From the NCBI GenBank assembly GCA_024998755.1, contig JACEUU010000001.1, forward strand, positions 1 through 64,000: a DNA stretch of 64,000 bases, given 5' to 3'. The notes under the pieces are model-generated. The model saw only the letters and a program-made list of their open reading frames with translations. It made no database searches and was not told where the DNA came from. The translations under genes were made by a program, and so were the position numbers. Shown in pieces: positions 51,936 to 60,556 of this stretch. Position 1 is the stretch's first letter. Each line of letters opens with the position of its first letter. This DNA is from Vampirovibrio sp. GTDB lineage: Bacteria > Cyanobacteriota > Vampirovibrionia > Vampirovibrionales > JAJTHC01.

Positions 51936-51977
51936 TAAACGTGAAAAAAGGGACTGGTTGCAACAGTCCCTCGTTTA
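51936..51977 (+). promoter_or_regulatory. Leader hairpin upstream of the 24-aa peptide
   Basis: TAAACG / CGTTTA (51936-51941 with 51972-51977) enclose GGGACTG / CAGTCCC (51950-51956 with 51964-51970). It lies about 25 nt before the ribosome site of the small ORF. No T-tract follows, so it is more likely a structured 5' leader than a terminator. Confidence 0.5.
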
Positions 51978-52006
51978 CAAAAACCAATTAGAAAGGAGTA
52001 ATCACG

Positions 52007-52081
52007 ATGATGTCGACAATCATTTTGATACTCAGGGTGGCGTTAGCCATTCTTGAGCTACTTAATTTCCTATTAGGATAG
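52007..52081 (+). CDS. 24-aa hydrophobic peptide (toxin-like small membrane peptide)
   Basis: MMSTIILILRVALAILELLN... then four more residues and TAG. AAAGGAG lies 8-9 nt before the first ATG, the best ribosome site in this part of the window. The peptide is a single amphiphilic-hydrophobic helix with one Arg and one Glu inside, as in Fst/Ldr-type toxic peptides. It has its own leader hairpin and a terminator-like hairpin behind. Function is inferred only. Confidence 0.6.
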   Translation: MMSTIILILRVALAILELLNFLLG

Positions 52082-52085
52082 TTAA

Positions 52086-52140
52086 GTAAAAGAAGAGGAG
52101 TCATTTGTGTTTGTAGCACGGATGGCTTCTTTTCTATTTT
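52086..52140 (+). terminator. Probable terminator after the 24-aa peptide
   Basis: AAAAGAAG / CTTCTTTT stem (52088-52095 with 52126-52133) with partial inner pairing, then CTATTTT. Confidence 0.5.
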
Positions 52141-52188
52141 GGCAAACTTCCCCCAAAACCGCAAGGGGTTTCTTCAAAAACTTAACGT

Positions 52189-54024
52189 TTACGTGGTTTC
52201 AGGGTCGGATGCTGGCGGTGGAATGGGGGCATCCTCATCAACGACAACCAACTTTAGACGTTTTTTGACTTCTTCATCACTCAACGTTTCGGGGTGTCGC
52301 TCCCAAAGGCTTTCATCGTTTAAGTTATTGCGTAAATGCTCAATATCAACATCTTTTGCAGGAATACAGTTTTTCCATTGTTTGAGTTGTTGTAGTTGGA
52401 AGCCATTTATTCGCGAGTTGTAAAATAAGCAGTACTCGACTTTAGAAGCAACAGTTAAATCAGTCTTTATTAGCTTTGTACCTGTTAAGTCACTTTTTTG
52501 AAAACGGGAATCCGTAAGGTCTACATCTGTTAAATCGGCTTTCGTTAAATTCGCTCGTCTGAAAACCGCTCTTGTCAAATTACTTTTGGTTAAATAAGCT
52601 TGAGTTAAATTAGTCTTTATCAGATTAGCATCTGTTAAATCACTTTTGGTTAAATAAGCTTGGGTTAAATTAGAGTCAGCCAAATTAGCCTCTGTCATAA
52701 TAGCTCTAGTCAAATTAGCAGTTGTCAAATTCACTCCATATAATTTAGCCCTCATTAAACTGGCATTTATCAGCTTAGCACCTGTTAGGTCAGCCTCTGT
52801 TAAATCAGCATTTGCTAAATCAGCCCATTCAAGATCAGCATTTGTTAAATTAGCTTTTGCTAGTTGAGCACTTTTTAAAATAGCACCATATAAATTGCCT
52901 TTCGTTAGCTGTGTTCTCTCCAAATTTGCCCTTGTTAAGTCACTGTTTGTTAAATCAACATTTGTTAAATTCGTCCATTTCAAGTTCGCCTCTATTAAGT
53001 TAGCATTTGTTAAAATAGCTCCTGTTAAGTTACTCCATTTTAGTTTGCACTTTTCTAAATTTGCTTCTTTTAAGTTGGCATTAACTAAATTAGAAGAATT
53101 ATTTAAATTAAATTCACTTCCAAATAGATTAATTAAATGTAATTGTTGTTTATAGTGAAATTGGAAATGAGGGGTTCTGCAGAATATTTGTGCCGCTGCT
53201 TCCAAATCTGAAAATGGTGGTAGGCTAGGCGGTTTAAGTAGTTCGTATAAAGTAGTAGATAGACTTCTTAATTCTTCATTTGGACTATAATCTTTGGGGT
53301 TAACGCAATTAAATTCTATCCGTCTTTCTTTTTCCTCGTTGTCCTCTTGAATACGGATTTTTTCACGTTCAGTTTGTTTCCATAAGGCATTTAATTGCCC
53401 ACCCCTATTACTGCTATATGCACAAAGTTGAGTAATTACCCTGCTGGCAAAGTGTTCGGGGTTTTCGTTCATTAAGGCTTCTAGGGCAAAAATACCGCCT
53501 AAGCGTATATCAATCGCATCATTACCCAAGTGTTCAATGGCTTTCGCAAACCGTTCGTTTTGGGCTTTGGTCTCTTCCAAGTCATGTTTACGGTCGGCTT
53601 CTATTTTCGCTTGTTCTGCTTTGTCTAGCTCATGTTGGGCTTTTTCACGGTCTAAATCTAATGCAAAAAAGCTTTTCATCAACACTAAAATACCCACTAA
53701 GCCAGCTATTAGGGTGAAAACCCCTTTCACATAGTCCATTTGGGCAGTGGTGTAATCTTTAAACGGTAAATCAGAGTTAAAAGTCTTTGAAAGTTCTGTT
53801 TGAACGAGTTGAGCCATATTAAAGCTAGGAATGATATGTTGAACTACGAAAATAAACGTAACTAAAAATAAAATAACCAACGCACTAATTGCTATAAAAA
53901 CAATGTGTTTCCTTAGTAAATTATAGATTACAGTTAAATTCGTATAAAGAAATACGAGGTAAGTTACCAGTTCTTCATAACAAAAAAAGAGATAACTAAG
54001 TCCTGCCTCAAAAGCAATTAACAT
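52189..54024 (-). CDS. Membrane-anchored pentapeptide-repeat protein
   Basis: 611 residues. The N-terminus has hydrophobic segments at ~10-25, ~40-62 and ~105-125, then a Glu/Lys coiled coil (LDLDREKAQHELDKAEQAKIEADRK) and ERFAKAIEHLGNDAIDIRLGGIFALEALM, a module often found before pentapeptide repeats. From ~300 to 545 come about 50 A(N/D)Lxx repeats forming a beta-helix. Acidic Pro-rich end. Starts 3 nt after the murE stop, with GGGGTAGGGG overlapping it, so it is co-translated with murE. Function unknown. Confidence 0.88.
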   Translation of the reverse strand: MLIAFEAGLSYLFFCYEELVTYLVFLYTNLTVIYNLLRKHIVFIAISALVILFLVTFIFVVQHIIPSFNMAQLVQTELSKTFNSDLPFKDYTTAQMDYVKGVFTLIAGLVGILVLMKSFFALDLDREKAQHELDKAEQAKIEADRKHDLEETKAQNERFAKAIEHLGNDAIDIRLGGIFALEALMNENPEHFASRVITQLCAYSSNRGGQLNALWKQTEREKIRIQEDNEEKERRIEFNCVNPKDYSPNEELRSLSTTLYELLKPPSLPPFSDLEAAAQIFCRTPHFQFHYKQQLHLINLFGSEFNLNNSSNLVNANLKEANLEKCKLKWSNLTGAILTNANLIEANLKWTNLTNVDLTNSDLTRANLERTQLTKGNLYGAILKSAQLAKANLTNADLEWADLANADLTEADLTGAKLINASLMRAKLYGVNLTTANLTRAIMTEANLADSNLTQAYLTKSDLTDANLIKTNLTQAYLTKSNLTRAVFRRANLTKADLTDVDLTDSRFQKSDLTGTKLIKTDLTVASKVEYCLFYNSRINGFQLQQLKQWKNCIPAKDVDIEHLRNNLNDESLWERHPETLSDEEVKKRLKLVVVDEDAPIPPPASDPETT

Positions 54025-54027
54025 CCC

Positions 54028-55605
54028 CTACCCCACCACTCGACTGCCCAAAAACGCCAGCACCTCTTCACGGTCGTCAAAATGAATGGTCTCGGTGGCT
54101 AAAATCTGATAATCTTCATGCCCCTTGCCCGCAATCACCACAATATCCAACGGGCTATCCGCCCAAGCCAACGCCTCGGCTATCGCCAAGCGTCTATCCA
54201 CCTGTACTTTGACGGTTTCAGGGTTCATCGCCTCAATCCCCCCCAACACATCACTAATAATCTGCTCTGGGTCTTCCGAACGTGGATTATCCGAAGTTAC
54301 CACCAATTTATCTGCCAACCGCTCGGCTATCCGCCCCATTTTCGGACGTTTGGTGGCATCTCTATCCCCCCCACACCCAAACACCACGAACAACCGTCCG
54401 CCTTCAGGCACGATTTGCCTCGCTGCTTCCAGCACATTTTCCAACCCATCAGGGGTGTGGGCATAATCGACAATCACACTCGGGTTATGGGCGACCACCT
54501 CAAGCCGACCCCGAACACCTGCCACACTTTCGAGTGCTTCAATCACCGTCGCCAGCGGAATTTCTAACGCCAACCCCGTTGCCAATGCGGCTAGGGCGTT
54601 ATAAATGTTAAATTCCCCCGAAAGTTTCAGTTTCACTGGGGCTTCACCCACGGGCGTTTGCACCGTGAAATTTGCTCCGCCCACGGTGTAGCTAACATCC
54701 GTTGCCCGAACGCTCGCCATAGCGGATTGTATGCCGTAAGTTAGCGTTTTAACGCCTATTGGCACGGCTTTCACAAAGTGGCTTGCCCACGCATCATCGG
54801 CGTTGATGACCGCGGTTCTGGGCTTGCCATCCTGCACCGCCCATTGCCGTGAAAACAATTGAGCCTTGGCTTGGCAGTAGTTTTCCATGGTTTGGTGATA
54901 ATCCAAATGGTCTTGCGTTAAATTGGTGATGACGGTTACTTGAAAATCGCACCCCGTAACTCGGTGCTGGTCTAATGCGTGCGAACTCACCTCCATCACT
55001 ACGGCATACGTGCCTTCGGCTTTCATGGTGGCTAGGTAGTGTTGCAATTCATCTGCCATGGGGGTGGTATGCCCTGTTTCTACATAGCTGGTAGCCGTTT
55101 CGGTGGCTTTTTTGGCACTTCTCACCCCCAACGTCCCCACTAATCCTACGGCTTTGCCTGTGTGTTGCAATAGGCGTTCAATGAGGTGCGTTACGGTGGT
55201 TTTTCCGTTCGTGCCAGTAACGCCAACAAGCTGTAGGCTATGCCCCGCAAACCCATACAGGCTAGCATTCAGCAGTGCGAACGCTTGGTAGGTGTTGGTA
55301 ACTTCCAGCACCACAACATCAGTGGGAATAGTCGTTGATGAATAATGCCCTTGTTGGACGACAACGATTTTACATCCTGTTTCAAGGGCTTTGGCTAGAA
55401 ACGTGTGTCCATCTTGCTTTGCCCCGACCAATGCCACGAAGATGCTTTTTGCGGTGGCTTTGCGGGAATCGCTGACGATGCTGGAGATTTCGATTGCTTC
55501 GGTCGCTTTTGGGGCGTTGGTTAGCAAGTTTTCGCTGTTTAAAAGGGTGATGGCGGATTGTAGTGTCATGGTTGGGGTTGTTGTGTGGAGGGTTTGGGTA
55601 TTCAT
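54028..55605 (-). CDS. murE: UDP-MurNAc-tripeptide synthetase (meso-DAP adding)
   Basis: 525 residues. Mur ligase domains: N-terminal binding domain (SDSRKATAKSIFVALVGAKQDGHTFL), ATP domain (GVTGTNGKTTVTHLIERLL; HTTPMADELQHYL), and C-terminal domain. SDNPRSEDPEQI has the DNPR motif that selects meso-diaminopimelate over lysine, which gives DAP-type peptidoglycan. Carbamylated-Lys region VITNLTQDHLDYHQTMENYCQAK present. The pentapeptide-repeat gene follows; murF does not. The coding strand goes from C-rich to G-rich. Confidence 0.96.
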   Translation of the reverse strand: MNTQTLHTTTPTMTLQSAITLLNSENLLTNAPKATEAIEISSIVSDSRKATAKSIFVALVGAKQDGHTFLAKALETGCKIVVVQQGHYSSTTIPTDVVVLEVTNTYQAFALLNASLYGFAGHSLQLVGVTGTNGKTTVTHLIERLLQHTGKAVGLVGTLGVRSAKKATETATSYVETGHTTPMADELQHYLATMKAEGTYAVVMEVSSHALDQHRVTGCDFQVTVITNLTQDHLDYHQTMENYCQAKAQLFSRQWAVQDGKPRTAVINADDAWASHFVKAVPIGVKTLTYGIQSAMASVRATDVSYTVGGANFTVQTPVGEAPVKLKLSGEFNIYNALAALATGLALEIPLATVIEALESVAGVRGRLEVVAHNPSVIVDYAHTPDGLENVLEAARQIVPEGGRLFVVFGCGGDRDATKRPKMGRIAERLADKLVVTSDNPRSEDPEQIISDVLGGIEAMNPETVKVQVDRRLAIAEALAWADSPLDIVVIAGKGHEDYQILATETIHFDDREEVLAFLGSRVVG

Positions 55606-55827
55606 TGAAATGGGCTTCTTTCTAGTGATGGGTCGCTATGGTAGGTTACAAAAACGTTACAGATATACCCTTATTTTACCAAGAATTCCCCACTTCTGAT
55701 AGGGGGTCTGCTGGGGTTTGTAAACTTGTAGAAATTACCTTAAAGATACGACTAATAGTGTCGATATCTTTAGTATGATGTTTTCTATTTTGAAATAGTT
55801 TTATACAAAAAAAGGATTGCTGAACCC

Positions 55828-56493
55828 ATGAACCTTAAAAAAAATCAAAATCTGCTCGTTTCTTTTAGCAAGAAATTGTTTGCTTTTTCCTTGACTGAAG
55901 CTTTATTAGCAGCGGTGTTAGTGGGTATTGTTAGTGCATTAGCCCTTAGTGCATTGAATGTGTCGGGGCAAATTCAGGGTATTCAGGCCAATAAAGTCGT
56001 CCAAGCGGCCATGATGGAAATTCAAACGTCTGTTACTAAATACAAGCAACGTTTTGGGATGGTAGATGAAGCAACGCAGTATATTCTACCTTTTAGTCTG
56101 ATAGATGGCACAACTATTACCACCAACCTCGTACTAGATGGTGATACGCCTACAGGTGGAACAAATCCTACTTATACATGCAATAGCGGTAATTGGGTTT
56201 GCAGACGTTTGAAATCAGGTGCTGTTGTTTTATATAACGGTGATGCAGCAATTACTTGGGAAAACAGTGATGTTTACATTCCTAGAAACATTCATGTAGG
56301 GCATATTGTCATTGATCCTGATGGGGTGGATAGTGCACCCACGAATGATGCGGGACAAAGCGTGAAGTTATTGTTTACAATACAGGGTCATTTTCTAACC
56401 TCTACTGCTTGGCAGTGGACTCAAGTGGCTCAAGGGGGGATACCTCCTGGATGGATAGTACAACAACCCCGATATTTTAGATTAGACAAATAA
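55828..56493 (+). CDS. Type IV pilin-like protein
   Basis: 221 residues. KKLFAF-SLTEALLAAVLVGIVSALALSAL is a class III/IV prepilin N-terminus: short basic leader, cleavage before Phe or after Ala, Glu at +5, hydrophobic helix. A long amphipathic helix follows (IQANKVVQAAMMEIQTSVTKYKQRF), then a beta domain with a Cys pair (TYTCNSGNWVCRRL). Probably a minor or structural pilin assembled by the system that uses PilQ at 28110. AAGGA is 11 nt upstream. Confidence 0.85.
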   Translation: MNLKKNQNLLVSFSKKLFAFSLTEALLAAVLVGIVSALALSALNVSGQIQGIQANKVVQAAMMEIQTSVTKYKQRFGMVDEATQYILPFSLIDGTTITTNLVLDGDTPTGGTNPTYTCNSGNWVCRRLKSGAVVLYNGDAAITWENSDVYIPRNIHVGHIVIDPDGVDSAPTNDAGQSVKLLFTIQGHFLTSTAWQWTQVAQGGIPPGWIVQQPRYFRLDK

Positions 56494-56543
56494 CGAATGC
56501 TTTTCTCACTGAAAGCCAACAGCTAAGAAAAAAATAAAAAATA

Positions 56544-56633
56544 CGGAGAGGGTGGGATTCGAACCCACGGTGGAGCTTTTGACCCCACAATTTCTTAGCA
56601 GGAAACCGCTTTCGTCCACTCAGCCACCTCTCC
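56544..56633 (-). tRNA. tRNA-Ser (GCT)
   Basis: Minus strand: acceptor GGAGAGG with CCTCTCC, discriminator G, no encoded CCA, long variable arm with GTGGGG/CTCCAC-type pairing, anticodon loop CTGCTAA (GCT), T loop TTCGAAT. Reads AGC/AGU. Confidence 0.96.
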
Positions 56634-56996
56634 ATGATATGAGGCTTGGCAACCTAGGCTATATAAAGCTTTCAGTTGTTAATTCTAGTATATCTAATCA
56701 ACTCTAAAAAACAAGCCCTCCATTAGGCGTAGTTTTCAATGGGTGGGTTTTTAACATCATGTACGGGCGGATTGCATCCGCCCGATTAAAAATCAATAAA
56801 AACGGGTGGATGCAATCCACCCCTACAAAGCATCTAGCAATGGGGTAAAGGGGCGTAGCCCCTTTGAAAATCTAGGGAGGTGATGGGTTTGGGAAGAGGA
56901 GGGAACGGACTCTTCCCAATGTTGAAAGCCCTGCTTTCAACCAAGCAGCCTTCCAAAGGAAAAAAGGGCAATCTAAATTATCCCCAAAAAATAAAC
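56634..56996. other. Intergenic region between two tRNA genes
   Basis: Contains the palindromic repeat at 56762-56826 and a hairpin AAAGGGGC-GTA-GCCCCTTT at 56847-56865. No gene is seen. The tRNA genes are on the minus strand, so it may carry the promoter of tRNA-Ser. Confidence 0.5.
56762..56826. repeat. GTAGGGGCG-type palindromic repeat (copy 3)
   Basis: CGGGCGGATTGCATCCGCCCG inverted segment (arms CGGGCGGAT/ATCCGCCCG) paired with the variant GGGTGGATGCAATCCACCCCTAC. It differs from copy 1 by compensating changes in one arm. Confidence 0.8.
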
Positions 56997-57070
56997 TGGC
57001 ATTGGGTGGATTCGAACCACCGACCCTACGGGTATGAACCGTATGCTCTAACCAACTGAGCTACAATGCC
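56997..57070 (-). tRNA. tRNA-Met (CAT), elongator-like
   Basis: Minus strand: acceptor GGCATTG/CAATGCC with discriminator A, no encoded CCA, D arm GCTC/GAGC, anticodon stem TACGG/CCGTA with loop TTCATAC, T loop TTCGAAT. First base pair G-C, so not the initiator type (C1-A72 mismatch). It could also be tRNA-Ile2 (CAT is modified by TilS); TACGG/CCGTA is compatible with either. Confidence 0.85.
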
Positions 57071-57267
57071 ACCAAATAGAAACAGAAAACTAAACCATCC
57101 GAGGGGTTCTAATTGCAACCACTAGTGATAATCTGTAACATAATATAATAAAACATGAACTAAACTCAAAAGCAAGCCTTCCAGCCCCACTTTTTCTAGG
57201 GTCTACCCCCCTCCTCTTCTTATTTTAGTTTTGAATTGTAATTGAATAGAAAGCGATACCCCTTAAA

Positions 57268-57690
57268 ATGCCTGCTACAAACGATTCAGCATCAGGGCAA
57301 GAAAATATGTCTAATTCCGCTTCAACGCCACAGCGTTGGTATGATAAGGATCCTGCTTTAACCAAGGCGTTGGAAAGCTTGCGTGTAGCCCCTAATAAAT
57401 TTCATGCGGAAGTGGCACTGAATATTATTTCGGTTATTGTGGAACATCGGTTGGAAGAATTGCAAAATAATGAGGCGGTTTGCCCAGAGGAATTTAGGCA
57501 GTCGTTAATTGAAGAGGCTAAAGATTTAGTGATGCCTACTTATGGTAAGCGTTGGTATGATGTGAATGAAACCTTGCAATCAGCTATTCAAATGTTGAAA
57601 GATACGCCGGATGAAATTCAAAAGCAAATTATTCCATCCATTGCGTTGGTTATTGAACAAGCCATTGCTCGGGATTTAAGCGAAGTATAG
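57268..57690 (+). CDS. Hypothetical protein with an internal repeat
   Basis: 140 residues. Two units share a pattern: RWYDKDPALTKALESLRVAPNKFHAEVALNIISVIVEHRLEEL and RWYDVNETLQSAIQMLKDTPDEIQKQIIPSIALVIEQAIARDL. Each reads RWYDxxxxLxxAxxxLxxxP...IxxVIE, with helical character, so it is probably an alpha-helical pseudo-dimer. An initial disordered tail contains a Met at residue 14 that could be an alternative start. No family known to me. Confidence 0.75.
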   Translation: MPATNDSASGQENMSNSASTPQRWYDKDPALTKALESLRVAPNKFHAEVALNIISVIVEHRLEELQNNEAVCPEEFRQSLIEEAKDLVMPTYGKRWYDVNETLQSAIQMLKDTPDEIQKQIIPSIALVIEQAIARDLSEV

Positions 57691-57794
57691 TGCGTTCTTT
57701 GGCTTTAACCCTGTTCTTGTAGTTTGCCTGTTTTTAACCCATAATACTGTTATTGTGTCGTGTCGTTTCAGTAACCACAGAATACGCTATTATC

Positions 57795-59324
57795 ATGCCA
57801 GCAAACTCATTGAATACTTTAGCTAATCAGCAAGCACGGCAAGCAGATTTCGCCACCCTGTTTCAGCAAGCAACGGTTGTGCCAAATGCTCTGTTGCAAC
57901 GCTACAACCTTACAGGTCCTCGGTATACTAGCTACCCCACAGCCCCCATCTGGAACGAAGCATTTTCTGCCCCGCAACTGGCAACCATTTTAGGGCAATC
58001 TAAAACGCAAGACGCTAACACCCAACCTTATTCGGTTTATGTTCATCTGCCCTTTTGCGAAAACCGATGTCTCTTTTGCGGATGCAACGTGGTTATCACC
58101 CAACAGAAACAACACGCTGAAAAGTATTTAATTTATCTTGAAAAAGAATTGGCACTCATGGCTGAAAAGCTTGATTTATCTCGTCCTGTAACGCAGTTTC
58201 ACTATGGCGGAGGCACACCCACCTACCTAACCCCTGAACAATTAGACCAAATCACCACGCTGTTTTTTAATACCTTTAACCTTGCCCTTGATGCCGAAAT
58301 TGCCGTAGAAGTGGATCCTCGGGTTACGACGGTTGAGCATTTGCAAACCTTAGCCAAACTGGGGTTTAATCGTATTAGTTTGGGCGTCCAGGATTTTAAC
58401 CCCCAAACGCAAGAAGCTATTAACCGTATTCAACCGTTTGAACAAACCCAAGCGTTGGTGGAACAAGCCCGAAGCCTTGGCTTTAAGGGCGTTAATATCG
58501 ATTTAATTTACGGCTTGCCTTTCCAAACCCCTGAAACGTTTAAACACACCATTGAACAGGTTCTTCAGCTAAAGCCGGATAGGTTAGCCCTTTACAACTA
58601 CGCCTATATTCCGTGGATGGCACCTTGGCAAAAGCAAATGCCAGAATCCGCCTTGCCTAGCGGTGAAATGAAGTATGCTATTTTTTGCCAAAGCACCCAA
58701 CAATTTTTGCAGGCAGGCTACCAGTACATTGGGATGGATCATTTTGCCCTACCAGCCGATGAATTGAGCGTGGCTTGGGAAACTGAAACATTGAATCGTA
58801 ATTTTATGGGGTATACTACCCGTTCAGGGCAGGCGGAATTGGTGGGCTTTGGCATTAGTGCTATTAGTAGCTGGAATGGGCATTATAGCCAAAACTTGAA
58901 AAAACTACCGGCTTATTATGAAGCCTTGGATGCTGAAATGCTACCCACTTGGCGAGGCTATGAATTGAGCGTGGATGATTTAATTCGGCAAACGGTTATT
59001 CAAAGTTTAATGTGTCAGAATACGGTTTCTTATGCGGGTATTGCTCAAGCATTACAAGAGAATGCTAAGTTTCGTCTATTACAATCGGATGAAACCCTTG
59101 CCTCGTTTGATTTTACCCGTTACTTTGCAGATGAACTAAAAGCCCTTGCCCCGTTGGCGGAAGATGGGCTATTAACGTTCACCTCTGAAGGCTTTGAACT
59201 CACACCGTTAGGCAGAATTTTTTCCCGCAATGTGGCGATGGTGTTTGATGCGCATCTTGCCAAACCGTCTGCAGATGTTTCACCTGATGTGCCTGCATCA
59301 CCCCAGTTTAGCCGAACCTTGTAA
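57795..59324 (+). CDS. hemN: Oxygen-independent coproporphyrinogen III dehydrogenase
   Basis: Radical SAM enzyme decarboxylating coproporphyrinogen III in haem synthesis without O2. HLPFCENRCLFCGCNVV contains the CxxxCxxC cluster followed by the second Cys pattern of HemN, and GPRYTSYPTAPIWNEAF is the family N-terminus. YGGGTPTYLTPEQL and GFNRISLGVQDFNPQTQEAINRIQP follow; YGLPFQTPETFKHTIEQ is the next conserved block. About 509 residues, longer than usual (~455). Start set at ATG 57795; the frame opens upstream at a TTG. Monocistronic. Confidence 0.94.
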   Translation: MPANSLNTLANQQARQADFATLFQQATVVPNALLQRYNLTGPRYTSYPTAPIWNEAFSAPQLATILGQSKTQDANTQPYSVYVHLPFCENRCLFCGCNVVITQQKQHAEKYLIYLEKELALMAEKLDLSRPVTQFHYGGGTPTYLTPEQLDQITTLFFNTFNLALDAEIAVEVDPRVTTVEHLQTLAKLGFNRISLGVQDFNPQTQEAINRIQPFEQTQALVEQARSLGFKGVNIDLIYGLPFQTPETFKHTIEQVLQLKPDRLALYNYAYIPWMAPWQKQMPESALPSGEMKYAIFCQSTQQFLQAGYQYIGMDHFALPADELSVAWETETLNRNFMGYTTRSGQAELVGFGISAISSWNGHYSQNLKKLPAYYEALDAEMLPTWRGYELSVDDLIRQTVIQSLMCQNTVSYAGIAQALQENAKFRLLQSDETLASFDFTRYFADELKALAPLAEDGLLTFTSEGFELTPLGRIFSRNVAMVFDAHLAKPSADVSPDVPASPQFSRTL

Positions 59325-59328
59325 TCTC

Positions 59329-59397
59329 TGTAGGGGCGATTCACGAATCGCCCACCCTCGTATTTTTAGAAACGGACGATTCGTGAATCGCCCCTAC
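59329..59397. repeat. GTAGGGGCG-type palindromic repeat (copy 4)
   Basis: TGTAGGGGCGATTCACGAATCGCCC... and ...ACGATTCGTGAATCGCCCCTAC. Same ends as the other copies but a different core (GATTCACGAATC). Confidence 0.85.
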
Positions 59398-59425
59398 TCA
59401 TAGAAAGTGCAGAATTGATACCTTT

Positions 59426-60550
59426 ATGACTACTACCATCCAACTGCCTGCGTATCTACAATTGAATAACCTTGTTAAACGGTTTGATGACAAAAAAACG
59501 ATTCTCAACAACTTGTCGTTGGATGTGCAACAGGGTGAATTTATCGTGATTGTTGGGGCTAGCGGGTGCGGTAAATCGACGATTTTACGTCTCATTGCGG
59601 GACTAGATTCCCCCACGGAAGGGTCTATTAGCTTGGAAGGGCAACAACTGCAAACCCTTAGCCCGAAAGACCGAGATATTGCGATGGTTTTTCAAAACTA
59701 TGCCCTTTATCCGCATATGTCGGTTTATGATAATATGGCGTTTGGCTTAAAAATTCGCAAGTTGCCGAAGGCGGAAATTCAGTCGAAGATAGCTGCCATT
59801 GCGGAAACCTTGGGGCTAACGGAACACTTGCAGAAGAAGCCTCGGCAACTTTCGGGCGGGCAACGCCAACGGGTGGCGTTGGGGCGGGCGATGGTTCGCA
59901 ATCCGAAGGTATTCCTCATGGATGAACCGCTGTCTAATTTAGATGCGAAGTTGCGTCAGCATATGCGGCAGGAAATTGCGAAGTTGCATCAATCGCTTAA
60001 CGCCACCACGCTTTATGTAACGCATGACCAAACTGAAGCGTTGACGTTGGCGGATAGAATTGTGGTGTTGGATAAAGGGGCTATTTCTCAGGTGGGGTCG
60101 CCGTTGGTGGTTTATAATCAACCCAATAATTGGTTTGTGGCGAACTTTATGGGGCAATTGAATAGTATTGCTTGTACTCAACCGTTGGCGGATTGGTTGC
60201 CCAACCCCACGGTTAAACCTAGCGGGGCTTATACGGTGGGGTTTCGTCCGGAAAAGGCGGCTATTTTAGCAGAAACTGTTCGTAATCCGTTGCCCCATGT
60301 GCAAACGATGGATGGCGTTGACCAGTTGGTGTTGACGGGCATTTATCGGGGGAAAGAGGTGTTGGGTAATGAACAACAGGTGTTTCTGCAGGTGGATGCG
60401 TCTGTTTTTGGTTCTGCTGAACCGTTGATTGAACTCAAAGCCAATGGGTCTGCGGAACGGTGCTTTGCCACCGCTCAATCGGTGTCAATAGCCGTCCCTC
60501 TATCGGCTCTCTTCTTCTTTGATTCTTCTGGAGAAAGCTTAGGGTTGTAA
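59426..60550 (+). CDS. Sugar-type ABC transporter ATPase (MalK/UgpC family)
   Basis: 374 residues. Walker [11 protein letters not shown]-loop [16 protein letters not shown], signature [15 protein letters not shown], Walker [15 protein letters not shown]-loop [12 protein letters not shown]-terminal TOBE-type domain (~245-374, VGFRPEKA). This ATPase type serves carbohydrate or glycerol-phosphate importers whose permeases are often elsewhere, and none is here. The stop is 6 bp before the methyltransferase gene; possibly coincidental. Confidence 0.92.
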   Translation: MTTTIQLPAYLQLNNLVKRFDDKKTILNNLSLDVQQGEFIVIVGASGCGKSTILRLIAGLDSPTEGSISLEGQQLQTLSPKDRDIAMVFQNYALYPHMSVYDNMAFGLKIRKLPKAEIQSKIAAIAETLGLTEHLQKKPRQLSGGQRQRVALGRAMVRNPKVFLMDEPLSNLDAKLRQHMRQEIAKLHQSLNATTLYVTHDQTEALTLADRIVVLDKGAISQVGSPLVVYNQPNNWFVANFMGQLNSIACTQPLADWLPNPTVKPSGAYTVGFRPEKAAILAETVRNPLPHVQTMDGVDQLVLTGIYRGKEVLGNEQQVFLQVDASVFGSAEPLIELKANGSAERCFATAQSVSIAVPLSALFFFDSSGESLGL

Positions 60551-60556
60551 AGCACG

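Noticed and set aside
53000-53155. FVK/LKF-rich plus frame opposite the pentapeptide repeats
   Set aside because: Antisense of A(N/D)Lxx codons.
54118-54611. Long plus-strand frames opposite murE
   Set aside because: Caused by the strong strand asymmetry of murE; no ribosome site or family match.
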